NCBI GenBank assembly: GCA_012960035.1
Contig: DUBZ01000137.1
Location: 111,248-175,247 of the forward strand
Source: Myxococcales bacterium
GTDB taxonomy: Bacteria > Myxococcota_A > UBA9160 > UBA4427
DNA length: 64,000 nucleotides
Direction of reading: 5' to 3'
Shown here: positions 8,738 to 18,383 of the stretch, one piece after another
Layout of the letters: every line of letters starts with the position of its first letter
How positions within the stretch are numbered: position 1 is the first letter of the stretch
Notes under the pieces: generated by a model
What the model was told of the DNA's origin: nothing
Databases searched by the model: none
The model's input: the letters and a program-made list of their open reading frames with translations, nothing else
Made by a program: the position numbers and the translations under genes

Positions 8738-9831
8738 CTGAGATCGGCGAGCTTCATCACCGTTGCTTTCACGGGCGGGTGTTCGCTTGCGCCGATCCAG
8801 CGCCAGCACATGGTCCCCATGTTGTGGCCCGCTGTTTCGACCCAGTTCGGTAGCTCCGGGTCGGTATGCGAAATAATTAACCGCACACCGCCGTCGGTTT
8901 CGTACTTAGCGGTGTGCTTGTTGATGTGGATCGTGTGATAGCGATAGTCGAGGGACTCCATCCACCAGTTGTCCAGTTGGAAGTTCCAGGTTTGGCAGTC
9001 CGGGATGGAATCGGCCTCGAGGACGAGCACTTCGTCGTCGGCAAGTTCCCACGCGCTGTGGAAGTAATAGATATTCGGATCGCCGCCGATCGACTGACAA
9101 TATGCCTGGTCGGCGGGCGGGAGTTCGTTCATCGTCGGCAAGAAACTTTCCGACCAATTTTCGAATAGCTGAGTTGTGCCGCGAACAAAGCGCGCAGCCC
9201 CGGCCAGGCCATGATCGAGCTTTTCAGCGGTCAAAGGTTGGGGGCGTTCTTGCTCCGCACCCAACCGCTCAATCACGATGTCGGCGGGAATTTCATTGAT
9301 GCGATCTTGAAATGTCTGGCGCACGTTGAGTGAGTTCGTTTCCGGCCCCATCGCGAGCCAATTACCCGCATGTTCTTTTTGACTCACGATGACTTCGAGG
9401 TTTCCGTCGGCGTCGAGATTGAGTTCACTCGAATCGAGATAGCCCGAAGTCTTCATGCCGCCGCCCGTCGAGTAGCGGTTGATCACCGTGCCGAAGCCCA
9501 GATAGTCGACCGTGCCTCGGGTGCCGGTAATCTTGTATTCGTACTGCGGGTCGAGGGACGTGCTCTGGTAGTAGTTGTCCGGGTTGTCGGCCCCCATCTT
9601 GATCGTCGTGTGGCACGGGCAGCGCAGCTGCGGGAAGGCGGGATCGCCGTGCTCGAGAAAACTTTCGAGACCCGCACGCAGCATGCGGGTCAGGTAGCGA
9701 TATCCCTCGGCGCGGTTGAACGCGTCGCTGGGGGCGTCGGCGCTTTGCACCACGCGACCCGCTTCCTTCAACGCATCGCAAAATTCGTCCCAGCTCTTGC
9801 CGCTCGAAACTCGCTCTTCAGACTCGGTCAT
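8734..9831 (-). CDS. DUF1214-domain protein
   Basis: A 365-residue soluble protein without a signal peptide. The C-terminal half has the DUF1214 pattern ([55 protein letters not shown]). Its function is not established; homologues are common in organisms that degrade lipids and aromatics. The start at 9831 is preferred over 9867 because AGGAG lies between them and would serve the later ATG. It is convergent with the kinase gene, with overlapping TAG stops. Confidence 0.8.
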   Translation of the reverse strand: MTESEERVSSGKSWDEFCDALKEAGRVVQSADAPSDAFNRAEGYRYLTRMLRAGLESFLEHGDPAFPQLRCPCHTTIKMGADNPDNYYQSTSLDPQYEYKITGTRGTVDYLGFGTVINRYSTGGGMKTSGYLDSSELNLDADGNLEVIVSQKEHAGNWLAMGPETNSLNVRQTFQDRINEIPADIVIERLGAEQERPQPLTAEKLDHGLAGAARFVRGTTQLFENWSESFLPTMNELPPADQAYCQSIGGDPNIYYFHSAWELADDEVLVLEADSIPDCQTWNFQLDNWWMESLDYRYHTIHINKHTAKYETDGGVRLIISHTDPELPNWVETAGHNMGTMCWRWIGASEHPPVKATVMKLADLS

Positions 9832-9909
9832 TTCGGGTTCGCTCCTGTTCGGGGATTTGATTGGCACCGGGGCCGTTTACGAGGGTCGCCCATAACCAGC
9901 TGAAATCAA

Positions 9910-10080
9910 TCAATTATTGAGCACGCGGTCCATACGCGAGCAGTGAACATCGAGCGAGAGCTCCGCCACCCTCTTCTTCAGCTCCGTGTTCTCGCGTTCA
10001 AGCTCGCGAATGTTCCCCGCTTGCTCCGCTCTTTTCAGCATCCCCATGATCTGTTCTTCCGTGAACCACTTCCGCTTCAT
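9910..10080 (-). pseudogene. IS3-family transposase OrfA remnant
   Basis: A short frame starting MKRKWFTEEQIMGMLK after GGAG and continuing directly into RELERENTELKKRVAELSLD. The first part is the N-terminal helix of IS3 OrfA and the second is its leucine-zipper end. The helix-turn-helix core between them (about 35 residues in intact OrfA) is missing, and the C-terminus diverges. No OrfB follows. This is an internally deleted, dead insertion sequence. Confidence 0.75.
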
Positions 10081-10381
10081 CTCGTCTCCGAGCGCAGCAT
10101 CATGGGTACGGGGCGAACCCAGATCGTCGTGTCCTCGGTGCCCGGCGTCGACACCCACTTTGCGTTTGTACCGCGGGGAGTTTCAGCAAGCAACGTGTCT
10201 ACGACAACAGGCAAGCTCGAGTCATACGGAACACTCGTGATTCAAATCGAGAGTCATGCCGACGAAGGGGAGACGTACCCGTCCACCCGAACTCGAATGC
10301 GCGGACCTCGAATAGGCGATTTGCGATCGATGCCAAAGCCTTACGCGAAAGACGAGCCCCACGGATCGCGAAGCGCCTCGT
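10081..10381. other. Intergenic stretch flanking the IS remnant
   Basis: About 300 bases without a supported gene. Reading frames here are short and lack ribosome sites. A small inverted repeat GCGCCT-CGTTCA-AGGCGC (10373-10390) straddles the end of the SDR gene and could help end its transcript. The remainder may be scar sequence from the insertion element. Confidence 0.4.
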
Positions 10382-11176
10382 TCAAGGCGCCTCGTCGTTT
10401 TGGATTGGCGCCATCGGTTGAAGCTCGATATTGGCAAATGCCGAAGTGCGTGGCGCACCGAGCGCGTGAATCACGGCGTCGGCGACCACAGATGCCGGCA
10501 TAACGTTCAGATGTCGCGTCAACCCAAACGGCGCCCAGTTTTCGAGTACTGATACCATTCGGTCGTGCGGCCATGAAAGCCCAAACTCGCTTTCAGTTGG
10601 GCCGAGGCGAAGATGAGTGACGCGAACACCGGTGCCTTCGAGTTCCATCGCGAGCGTACGGCAGAAATTCTTGAGTCCGGCCTTCGAAGCGGAATAGCCC
10701 GCCTGCTGGGGACGCGGATTGTCGGCATTGTCAGACCCGACGAATACGAGGTCTCCGGTCTTTCGCTCGATCATGCTCGGCAACACCTGGCGAGAAATCA
10801 GCATCGGCCCGATGAGATTCGTTTCAATTTCGCGTCGAAGGCAGTCCGGGTCGCTTTCGTGGACGGGTGCAGGGATCGACAACCCCGCGTTGTTGATCAC
10901 AACGTCGATCGCACCGAGCGAAGTCTGCGCGGCAGCAAAAAACGCTTCGATCGACTCGAGACTCGTTACGTCGAGGGCGTGCGCGAAAACCTCGCCCCCG
11001 TCTTCTCGAATATGGGTCGCCACCGCGTCCAAGCGATCGCCACGACGCGCCCCGATCGCAACGCGATCACCATTCGCCGCGAGCGCTTGTGCGACTACGG
11101 AACCGATGCCCGACGACGCTCCGGTCACGACAATATTGCGGGGCTGTAATTGCGGGTTGGCCGATTCGTCGCCCAT
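10382..11176 (-). CDS. SDR family oxidoreductase
   Basis: 264 residues. Classical short-chain dehydrogenase: NAD(P)-binding TGASSGIG, NNAG and the catalytic YSASK. An Arg-rich stretch after the first strand (GARRGDR) favours NADP(H). The substrate is unknown; alcohols, ketones or acyl chains are all possible. The start at 11176 follows GGAG and begins the Rossmann fold; the upstream ATG at 11221 lacks support. It lies alone between an IS remnant and the chemoreceptor. Confidence 0.85.
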   Translation of the reverse strand: MGDESANPQLQPRNIVVTGASSGIGSVVAQALAANGDRVAIGARRGDRLDAVATHIREDGGEVFAHALDVTSLESIEAFFAAAQTSLGAIDVVINNAGLSIPAPVHESDPDCLRREIETNLIGPMLISRQVLPSMIERKTGDLVFVGSDNADNPRPQQAGYSASKAGLKNFCRTLAMELEGTGVRVTHLRLGPTESEFGLSWPHDRMVSVLENWAPFGLTRHLNVMPASVVADAVIHALGAPRTSAFANIELQPMAPIQNDEAP

Positions 11177-11248
11177 CTTCGTGCTCCAGGTTACGTGCGT
11201 CGCAATGACGAGGCACACCACTCTAGCAGCGACGATTCGTCTGTGGGC

Positions 11249-13378
11249 CTAGAGGCGAAAGCTCTCGAGTTGAGCCGAGAGTTCCTTCGTCTTGTCGACG
11301 AGGTCCGTCACTTCTTCGCCGACAATCTCGGCGGCGTCGCGACTCTGATCTCGAATCATCGCGAACTCAAAGAGGCCGTTGCGAATGTGTACGCCGCGCC
11401 TTCGCGTTTCATCCATCGCTCGCGAGACTTCTTCAACTTGGTCGGCGAGGTTCGTAGCTCCAAGCGCAATCGCGACCGTTCCTTTTCGCTGGTCCGCGGA
11501 CGCTTGACGGATTCGCTCAATCGAACCCAGCATATCTTCGACTGCGCCATGAACGAGTTCCGTCGCCGATGCCTGCTCGTTGGTCCCAAGTTCAACCTGG
11601 TCCGCGATGCTACTCACTTGCTTGACCGCGTTTCGGACCTCGGTGATCCCTTGGGACTGTTCCTCACATGCAGCAGAGATCTCACTCATGTTCTCCAAGC
11701 AGCGGTTTGCCCCATCGCCGATGCGATCGAGTTCGGACGCCAACTCCTGAGACAACCTTGCGCCATCTTCGACCGCGGCCACATTGGCTTCAACCGCTGC
11801 CGAGGCGAGACCCGCGTCTTGTTGGATCAACGTCAACGCATTTCGAATTTCGTCAGTCGACTTCCCCGCGCGGCCGGCAAGGTCTTTGATCGCCTCGGCG
11901 ACCACGGCAAATGATTTACCCCGGGTGCCGGCTTGCGCAGAGACGATCCGTGCGTTGAGTGATAGAAGCGTCGTTTCGTCGACGATGCCCTGAATCACAC
12001 TATTGATCTGCCCAACGACTTGCAGCCGCGTACTCAGATTGTCCATGAGTTCTACAAGCTGGCTCGACGCTTCCTGCACCTTTGCCGCACTCTTCCCAAC
12101 CGCCACCGCCTTGCGTTGGCCTAGTTGGCTTCGTTCGTTGAATTCGCTCGCGACTCTTGCGGTGTCTTCCGCCCTCAAGCTCACTTCATCCGTCGCGCGA
12201 CCGAGTTCTTCGACCGCCCCGGCGGTCCCCGCGGCTGAATGGTTCAAGAACCGCGCGTTCTCAGCGATTTTCTTGATAGAAACCCCCAGCTCGGCCGTTG
12301 AAGTGGCGACCTGGTCGACGGCTCCGACTTGCGACTCCAAAGACGCCGCCGCTTCGGCGGATGAACTCTCAAGCTTTTCAGTTTCGCTCGAGTTTTCAAC
12401 GGCGACTTTGGATATGTCGTCCATGGTCTCTCCGATCGTGTCGATCGATTCCGCAATGCCCACAACCGCGGTATCGATCATCGACATCGTTTCCTCCTGT
12501 CCCATCCGAGCTCGGGCAAGTTCTTTGTGAAACGTTTGGAGACCACGCGCGCCCTTTTTGACGCTCGTCGCCGCGGTGCCGGCTCCCGCCACAAGAATTC
12601 GCAAATTGGAACGCATCGCACTGAAACTGCGAACGAGCTGGCCGATCTCATCGCGCCGGGTCTGATCCGCTTCGTCGAAGACGAGATTGTCTTCACTTAA
12701 CTCGCCATCGGCCACCTTGGCAGCCGAATCCCGAAGCCTTTCAATGAGAGATGTTGCGTCTGACGCCATTCCCCAGGAAACCCACGTCAAAGCGGCGACA
12801 CACAAGAGCCAGAACATCCCGTGCGCTTTCGCAAGGCGTGACTCAGAAGCCCGGACGTCTTGCAGCACGGCCAACATCTTTTGTTCCGTTGAATCGCCCT
12901 CGAGCTTGAGCTGGTTGTCAAGATTGGCCAGCCTCAATCGCGCCTGTTCCCAGCTCTTGTTCAAGTTGGGATCTCTGCCTGACTTCGCGATCGTTTCGAT
13001 TCCCGCTGTTCTTGCGGCCGCGTGATAATCCGTAATGACTTCTGACAGCCCTTCGAGATCCTCCTGTGCAAGGATCAAATTGTCTATTTCTTCTTGAACG
13101 CGGCTTAAGAAACGATCCCGCAATGCATCGGTCGCACGTACCGAATTCGCATCTTCGCCAGCGACTGCGTCTCGTAGCTCCCACTGCATCCGCTCGACAA
13201 TGTCATGCAGGTCGTGCCGGAACGTCACGCTTGGATAGTGGCCAAGTTCAAGCCCTTCGAGCTGCACATCAACACGCGAACCCAACCACATTGAAATTGC
13301 GAACAGGAAGAAAAGGAAAACGCCTCCAACAATTGGCGGAAGCCATAACTTTCTACGCAGGGTAGTGTTTTTCAGCAT
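11249..13378 (-). CDS. Methyl-accepting chemotaxis protein
   Basis: 709 residues. Membrane helix 1 (residues ~12-33), a ~190-residue sensor region of helical type, membrane helix 2 (FWLLCVAALTWVSWG), a HAMP domain ending near AMRSNLRILV, then a long cytoplasmic signalling coiled coil. The hairpin tip is divergent but recognisable (IVDETTLLSLNARIV ... GKSFAVVAEAIKDLA). No CheR-docking pentapeptide is visible at the C-terminus. It signals to CheA/CheW, for which no genes are present here. The start at 13378 begins the first membrane helix; the upstream extension is rejected. Confidence 0.88.
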   Translation of the reverse strand: MLKNTTLRRKLWLPPIVGGVFLFFLFAISMWLGSRVDVQLEGLELGHYPSVTFRHDLHDIVERMQWELRDAVAGEDANSVRATDALRDRFLSRVQEEIDNLILAQEDLEGLSEVITDYHAAARTAGIETIAKSGRDPNLNKSWEQARLRLANLDNQLKLEGDSTEQKMLAVLQDVRASESRLAKAHGMFWLLCVAALTWVSWGMASDATSLIERLRDSAAKVADGELSEDNLVFDEADQTRRDEIGQLVRSFSAMRSNLRILVAGAGTAATSVKKGARGLQTFHKELARARMGQEETMSMIDTAVVGIAESIDTIGETMDDISKVAVENSSETEKLESSSAEAAASLESQVGAVDQVATSTAELGVSIKKIAENARFLNHSAAGTAGAVEELGRATDEVSLRAEDTARVASEFNERSQLGQRKAVAVGKSAAKVQEASSQLVELMDNLSTRLQVVGQINSVIQGIVDETTLLSLNARIVSAQAGTRGKSFAVVAEAIKDLAGRAGKSTDEIRNALTLIQQDAGLASAAVEANVAAVEDGARLSQELASELDRIGDGANRCLENMSEISAACEEQSQGITEVRNAVKQVSSIADQVELGTNEQASATELVHGAVEDMLGSIERIRQASADQRKGTVAIALGATNLADQVEEVSRAMDETRRRGVHIRNGLFEFAMIRDQSRDAAEIVGEEVTDLVDKTKELSAQLESFRL

Positions 13379-13665
13379 CGCTGATCTCGAGCCTCTAGAG
13401 ATCCAAATTCGACTGCGTGATATCAGACCACACAAATGAATTCGAATTCGGTCTCTATCCGGATCGGCCGTTTGCCACTCCACTTTGACGAGAGATGTGG
13501 CGACGCGGCACACGAAGCCTCGTGTGTGCATGGAAAGTCCGAATCGAGTGCGAGAATCAACTTCGCCCGTTCGCCACGACCCGATGAATTGTCGTTGATC
13601 TGAGACGTGATGAGCTTGACCTGGAGTGCAGCCTCATGCTGCCCCGAGTCGTTTTCTCGTCTGCG

Positions 13666-13860
13666 TCAGTGCCCCTCGTTTCCGAAGAAGCATTTTTTGG
13701 CCTTCATTCTGAACTGATTGTCATTCGACCAATCCGAATGAACTCGCACGATCAAACCGACCACGTGGCGCTTGTACTCGTAGAGGGCGAGGTCTGACAT
13801 CCACCAGCTCGGCTTCCATTCGAGTTCGAGCTTCCCGTACCTGTGGACAGGACGTGTCAC
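13666..13860 (-). CDS. Uncertain small ORF
   Basis: A GTG-initiated frame of 64 codons rich in aromatic and charged residues (ELEWKPSWWMSDLALYEYK). The in-frame sequence extends a few codons upstream to a stop, so it could be the tail of a degraded gene. I do not recognise the family. It lies in a ~900-base stretch (13379-14310) that otherwise holds only fragments. Confidence 0.3.
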   Translation of the reverse strand: MTRPVHRYGKLELEWKPSWWMSDLALYEYKRHVVGLIVRVHSDWSNDNQFRMKAKKCFFGNEGH

Positions 13861-14156
13861 GAAAACGCGGCCATCACAAAATGGTCACGACGCTTTCGAA
13901 CTTGGGTTTCGTCGACGGGCATCGTCAAAAAATCGTTCATGAACACGATCCGATTCTTGTTGCGATACTCGTTGCGCGCGCAAGTCCCCTGGACTCCGAG
14001 TTCAACTTGCCAGCCGACTGGAATGCGAACTTCCGCATGGGTGTTCAGCCTTCGGCGGTCGTAGTCGGTGCCGACGGCGCGGTGGTGGGGAACATCACGG
14101 GGCAGGCTGCAACCGATCTCCCAAGCCCGACCGTCTTGGGTCAGGCTCTTAGGTAG
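13854..14156 (+). pseudogene. Possible thioredoxin-like (redoxin) C-terminal remnant
   Basis: 100 codons. The second half (NANFRMGVQPSAVVVGADGAVVGNITG) has the cis-Pro, beta-strand and DG-turn pattern of a TlpA/redoxin C-terminus, but the CxxC active site and first half of the fold are missing. The TAG stop is followed by a short hairpin AGGGC-AC-GCCCT. Probably a decayed gene fragment; a genuine small protein cannot be excluded. Confidence 0.3.
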
Positions 14157-14230
14157 GACCAGGGCACGCCCTAAGCAAGCCAGCCCAAACCTCCAGCGAA
14201 TTTAATGCGTTCTGGCGTGCATGCCGGGTT

Positions 14231-14247
14231 CGATACGTGCTGTATCG
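14231..14247. promoter_or_regulatory. Candidate TetR operator
   Basis: A perfect inverted repeat CGATAC-GTGCT-GTATCG lies about 60-80 bases upstream of the TetR start, as expected for autoregulation. The half-site GTATCGTA recurs at 18262-18269 upstream of the LLM/FadE30/IpdF genes, so the same regulator may act there. Confidence 0.5.
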
Positions 14248-14310
14248 TAATCAGCGTCCGATTCGCTGCGCGCCGCCATGCGACTATGCAGGCAAATTCT
14301 GGAGAAGGTA

Positions 14311-14910
14311 TTGGCGAGCCCACCCAACACAACGAGCACTAGCGCGGGACGACCGCGGAGCGAGGAAGCCCATCAGGCAATTCTCGACGCGACGCTTGAG
14401 TTGTTGGTCGAGGTTGGCTTTTCGGGGCTGACGGTCGAAGGCGTCGCGAGTCGCGCTGGCGTGGGCAAGGCGACGATCTATCGACGCTGGGCGTCCAAGA
14501 TCCCGTTGATCGTCGAAGCCTTCGGCCAACTTCCTGGCTTCGAAGACTGTGACACGGGGTCGCTCGCCGAAGACCTGAAACAGATGCTCAAGCGCTATCT
14601 CGAAGTATTCAACACCACCGCGCTCTCCGCGGTGCTTCCGAGTCTCGCCGGTGAGCGCTTCCACAACCCGGAGCTTTCGGTGTTGTTCGAACCCGTTTCC
14701 AAGAACCGTCGACAACCCCTGCTTGCCGCGTTTGACCGCGCTCGCGAGCGCGGCGAGATTCCGAGTGATATCGATATCGAACTCGCGGCCGATCTTGTTG
14801 TGGGCCCGATCGCCGTCGCGTTGTTCTTCAAGGGTGGACGCTTGAAGCCCGAAATGGTGACGCCGATGGTCGACCTTGCGCTCGCAGGCCTCGGGACGAC
14901 GCGCGCTTAA
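14311..14910 (+). CDS. TetR/AcrR family transcriptional regulator
   Basis: About 199 residues. The N-terminal helix-turn-helix is typical (AILDATLELLVEVGFSGLTV ... GVGKATIYRRW). The C-terminal ligand domain is of the TetR_C_11-like kind and is not close to KstR or KstR2 as I recall them. TTG at 14311 is chosen because GGAGAAGG sits six bases upstream; ATG 14278 is an in-frame alternative without a ribosome site. A palindromic operator candidate is upstream and a CoA-ligase gene is convergent (stops overlap). Likely a repressor that senses an acyl-CoA or hydrophobic ligand and controls the neighbouring lipid or steroid genes. Confidence 0.85.
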   Translation: MASPPNTTSTSAGRPRSEEAHQAILDATLELLVEVGFSGLTVEGVASRAGVGKATIYRRWASKIPLIVEAFGQLPGFEDCDTGSLAEDLKQMLKRYLEVFNTTALSAVLPSLAGERFHNPELSVLFEPVSKNRRQPLLAAFDRARERGEIPSDIDIELAADLVVGPIAVALFFKGGRLKPEMVTPMVDLALAGLGTTRA

Positions 14911-16454
14911 GCGTCGGCGTACTTCGCTCGCAGTTCGTGCTTGGGCACTTTGCCGGTAGGGTTGCGAGGCAGTGCTTCGCAGAGTTCGAGCTGTTCGGGG
15001 ATCTTCTGGACCATCAGGCTCTTCCCGTGCAGGAAGTCCGTCATCTCTTCGAACGTGAGCGGCTCGGCGGCGGCCTTGCACTGAACGACAGCGCAGCATC
15101 GCTCGCCTGTCTTCGGGTCCGGCAGCCCGATCACCGCGACGTCCGCGACTTTCGGATGTTCGTACAAGAGATCTTCGACCTCTTTCGCGCTGATATTCTC
15201 GCCTTTGCGAATGATCACATCTTTGAGTCGACCCGTGATCGTGAGAAAATCATCCGCGTCCAAGTACCCAAGGTCTCCGGTACGGAAGAACCCCTCTTCG
15301 TCATGCGCCGCATCGTTGAGCGAGGTATCGAGATAACCCTTGCAGAGTTGCGGGCCCTGAACGCGGATCTCGCCCTCTTCCCCCTGCGCGGCTTGAGCAC
15401 CATCAAGTCTCACGATTTTGATCTTCATCTCGCCGGGCGGGTTCGCGCTTCCTTCCGTGTCCGCAAGCTTCGAGTCCGCGTCCCCGGCAGCGTTCATCAC
15501 GACGATCGGGCATTCAGTCAAGCCGTAACCCGACACGATGCCCGCGCCACCCATTTCGCGCTTGATGTCGTAATGGAGTTGCGGCGGCTTTGGAGCGCCA
15601 CCTCCGGGACAGCTCTTCAGGTTCGGGAACAGTGGCTGTTCAGGAGCTGCACGCTGCGCGTCGAGGTAGGCCTGGTGGAACGCGGTGCCCGCGGTCGCGA
15701 GGGTGACGTCGTGGCGTGCGAGCAGTGGGATCGTGGTCTTCGGATCGAAGGTCTCCACAACGATTTGAGCGCAGCCCGTCATCAGCCCCGCGACAAACCA
15801 CCCCATGCCGCCGATGTGGGTGAAGGGAAAAACCAGAGCGATGCGATCGCTCGGATCCATTTCGCAGACGCGAACCAGACAGTGGCCCGACACCATGACG
15901 GACGCGTCCGTGTGAAGCGCGCCTTTGGGGTCTGCCGTGGTTCCCGATGTATAGAAGAGCCAGCGCACCGGGTCGCTGGCGGAGCCGCTTCCATCATCGA
16001 GGGGCGGAAGCTCACTGGGGTCACCGTCGGGAAGGGTGCGGTCCACAACGAGCAACTCGACGCCCGCTTGTTCGTCTGCGATCTCGCGACCCATGCTGGG
16101 ATAGTCGAAACCGCGAAACGTTCCCGGGACCACGAGCAACTTCGCGTTCGACTGCGCAGTCGCGAAGCCGACTTCGCGCTTGCGATAGATCGGAAGGATG
16201 GGATTTTGGACCACACCCAGTCGCGCAAGCGCTCCAGCAAGCACGATCGCTTCAATGCGCGTCGGCAACACCCACGACACCGCGTCGCCAGTACCAAGCC
16301 CGAGTTTCATAAGACCGGCTGCAGAGCGCTGGGCAAGATCCCTGTACTCGCCAAAGGTCACGACGGTCTCGGTTTCGTCGACCGCCATCATGGCGTCAGG
16401 AGTCGCTGCCGCCCTCGCTTCGATCAAACTCCATAATGTCGGTGCGTCGAGCAT
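14907..16454 (-). CDS. Acyl-CoA synthetase (class I adenylate-forming), cyclohexanecarboxylate-CoA ligase-like
   Basis: 515 residues, full length for the family. Ordered adenylation motifs: YTSGTTADPKG, GYGLTECP, RTGDLGYLD, GRLKDVIIRKGENI and the C-terminal catalytic Lys in NPTGKVPK. It activates a carboxylic acid to its CoA thioester using ATP. The overall pattern resembles AliA-type (alicyclic or aromatic acid) and medium-chain ligases; the substrate is unproven. AGGAG precedes the ATG at 16454. It lies 29 bases downstream of the FadD3-like ligase on the same strand, so the two ligases form one transcript. Confidence 0.85.
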   Translation of the reverse strand: MLDAPTLWSLIEARAAATPDAMMAVDETETVVTFGEYRDLAQRSAAGLMKLGLGTGDAVSWVLPTRIEAIVLAGALARLGVVQNPILPIYRKREVGFATAQSNAKLLVVPGTFRGFDYPSMGREIADEQAGVELLVVDRTLPDGDPSELPPLDDGSGSASDPVRWLFYTSGTTADPKGALHTDASVMVSGHCLVRVCEMDPSDRIALVFPFTHIGGMGWFVAGLMTGCAQIVVETFDPKTTIPLLARHDVTLATAGTAFHQAYLDAQRAAPEQPLFPNLKSCPGGGAPKPPQLHYDIKREMGGAGIVSGYGLTECPIVVMNAAGDADSKLADTEGSANPPGEMKIKIVRLDGAQAAQGEEGEIRVQGPQLCKGYLDTSLNDAAHDEEGFFRTGDLGYLDADDFLTITGRLKDVIIRKGENISAKEVEDLLYEHPKVADVAVIGLPDPKTGERCCAVVQCKAAAEPLTFEEMTDFLHGKSLMVQKIPEQLELCEALPRNPTGKVPKHELRAKYADA

Positions 16455-16483
16455 CGCGTTGCTCTCCTAGCGATTGCGCAAAG

Positions 16484-18049
16484 TTACGCGGGGCTCGCTG
16501 CCGCGTAGTCGCGCAGAACGAACTTCGTCACCTTCCCGCTCGCGTTCGTCGGAAGTTCTTCCATCACTTCAACGCGCCTAGGGACTTTGTAGTTCGAGAT
16601 ATTTTCGCGACACCACGCAATCACCGAGTCAGGAGTCGGCGATTCGCCTTCAAGAGGCACGACGAATACCATGCCGACTTCGCCCATGCGTTCGTCCGGG
16701 ATCCCGATCACGGCGACCTGGGCGTAGTTTCCACTTCCGTAGAGCGCCCCTTCGATCTCGGCTGGATAGCAGTTAAAACCACCGGAGATGTACATGTCCT
16801 TGATGCGATCGGTGATCTTGACGTAACCGCGGTCGTCCATGACCGCGATGTCACCCGTGTGGAGCCAGCCGTCTGCGTCGATGGCTTTGTCCGTTTCTTC
16901 TTGATCGTCGAAGTAGGCCTGCATGATGTTGTAGCCGCGAACCCAGACTTCGCCGGGTTCGCCCCGCGGCACTTCTTTGCCTTCGGGGTCGACGCATACC
17001 ACTTCAACATCGGGGATTGCTCGGCCCGAAGTCGTCGCAATGGTTTCGGGATCGTCATCGAAGCGGCACATCGTCGCGATGCCACACGACTCGGTGAGCC
17101 CGTAGCCCGTGATCACCGTTTCAAAACCGAGGTCGCTCTTCATGCGCCGAATCAATTCCACCGGCGTCGGTGCGGCGCCGGTTACCGCGAGGCGAAGGGC
17201 CGAGATATCAAAAGAAGCGAGATCTGGATAGGCGAGCATGCTTTGGTAAATGGTGGGTGCACCCGGGAAAACACTGATGCGATCCGCCGCGATGCGTTCG
17301 AGGATCACCGGCACGTCGAAGACTTGATGGGGGAGCACCGTGGCTCCTCGCATCAAGCTTGCAAGCCAGCCCGCCTTGTAGCCAAACGAATGAAAGAACG
17401 GCATGACGATCAGGTACCGATCGCCTTCGCGCAATCCAACCACTTCGCTCCACGCCATAAAGGAACGGATATTTTGACCGTGGCACGTCATCACACCCTT
17501 CGGATTGCCCGTCGTCCCAGACGTAAACAGGAAGTCAGAAAGATCTTCGGGCTTGACCGCGAGGGCGCGTTCGCGCGCGATGTCTTCGGAAACAGACTCG
17601 CCGCTCGCGATGAATTCATCAAAGCTCGTGACGTTCCTGGCTTCGCCACGCAGGGTGATGATACGTTCGAGGTCGGGAAGATCTTCACCGTCGAGCATCT
17701 CGACGTAGTTGCTGCCGAGAAACTCGCCCATCGTGCACAAGAACTTTGCCCCGCTCTTGCGAAGAATGTATGCGGCTTCGCCGCCCTTCATGCGGGTGTT
17801 CATCGTGACGAGCACTCCCCCCGCCATCTGAATGCCGATCGCCGCGACGATCCACTCGTACAGGTTCGGCGCCCAAACGCCGACGCGGTCTCCGGGTTCG
17901 AGCCCAGCCCCGATAAACGCTCGCGACGCCGACAGCCCCGCCTCTGACAGTGCGCGAAAGCTGAGCGTCGTGTCGCCGTCTTCGATTGCCGGAGCGTCGC
18001 CGAAGCGATCGGCGGCACCCAAGACGAGTCGCGGGATGGTTTTTTCCAT
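16484..18049 (-). CDS. fadD3: FadD3-like acyl-CoA ligase (HIP-CoA ligase candidate)
   Basis: 521 residues. Adenylate-forming enzyme with FTSGTTGNPKGV, GYGLTESCG, LHTGDIAVMD, DRIKDMYISGGFNCYPAE and NASGKVTK. Segments such as PFFHSFGYKAGWLASL and PGAPTIYQS match, from memory, mycobacterial FadD3, which attaches CoA to HIP, the steroid C/D-ring propionate. The neighbouring FadE30- and IpdF-like genes support that reading. The start at 18049 follows GGAGCG; an earlier in-frame ATG at 18064 lacks a ribosome site. It is divergent from the LLM oxidoreductase gene across a 334-base promoter region. A general long- or medium-chain ligase remains possible. Confidence 0.75.
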   Translation of the reverse strand: MEKTIPRLVLGAADRFGDAPAIEDGDTTLSFRALSEAGLSASRAFIGAGLEPGDRVGVWAPNLYEWIVAAIGIQMAGGVLVTMNTRMKGGEAAYILRKSGAKFLCTMGEFLGSNYVEMLDGEDLPDLERIITLRGEARNVTSFDEFIASGESVSEDIARERALAVKPEDLSDFLFTSGTTGNPKGVMTCHGQNIRSFMAWSEVVGLREGDRYLIVMPFFHSFGYKAGWLASLMRGATVLPHQVFDVPVILERIAADRISVFPGAPTIYQSMLAYPDLASFDISALRLAVTGAAPTPVELIRRMKSDLGFETVITGYGLTESCGIATMCRFDDDPETIATTSGRAIPDVEVVCVDPEGKEVPRGEPGEVWVRGYNIMQAYFDDQEETDKAIDADGWLHTGDIAVMDDRGYVKITDRIKDMYISGGFNCYPAEIEGALYGSGNYAQVAVIGIPDERMGEVGMVFVVPLEGESPTPDSVIAWCRENISNYKVPRRVEVMEELPTNASGKVTKFVLRDYAAASPA

Positions 18050-18383
18050 GGGTTGACGCTCCATATTTGTAGATGCTGTAACTGAAGGAGTAGAGGGTCG
18101 CGAGAAAGACCGAGGGACCTGATATTGCCAAGCCCGGAGATTATCGCGCACCGCCTGCGGCTCGAAACTCGCATCCTTCTCGCACACTCAGATGCAAAGG
18201 CGAACCGAACGGTATGTGGGCCGGTTGCACAGCCGGCGACCTTGCAGGCGGGCCATATCGTATCGTACCGTAAGGCGTTCTTTGGATTCCCGAGACCTGC
18301 AGACGTCCGATCCGCACCCTGGCTTAGTGAATCCCGAGTTTCCAAGGCACCGCAGTACAACCCAATAACAGGAGTCAACCCTC
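18050..18383. promoter_or_regulatory. Divergent promoter region with GTATCGTA motif
   Basis: A 334-base gap between the FadD3-like (minus) and LLM (plus) genes. It holds ATATCGTATCGTACCGTA (18257-18274), which shares GTATCGTA with the TetR palindrome at 14231. I saw no CAAG-NN-CTTG palindrome of the KstR2 type here. AGGAGTC at 18370 is the ribosome site of the LLM gene. Confidence 0.4.

Noticed and set aside
14937..16436. Long plus-strand frame (about 500 codons) opposite the acyl-CoA ligase
   Set aside because: It mirrors a complete adenylate-forming enzyme on the other strand and shows no recognisable motifs; high GC creates such shadows. The same applies to the plus-strand frame at 16436-17947.
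16464..16480. CTCTCCTAGCG upstream of the acyl-CoA ligase as another REP copy
   Set aside because: Only TAGGAG matches; the hairpin and tail are absent, and the AGGAG is the ribosome site of the ligase gene.
18050..18383. KstR2-type operator in the FadD3/LLM promoter
   Set aside because: I saw no CAAG-NN-CTTG type palindrome here; the visible motif is GTATCGTA instead.
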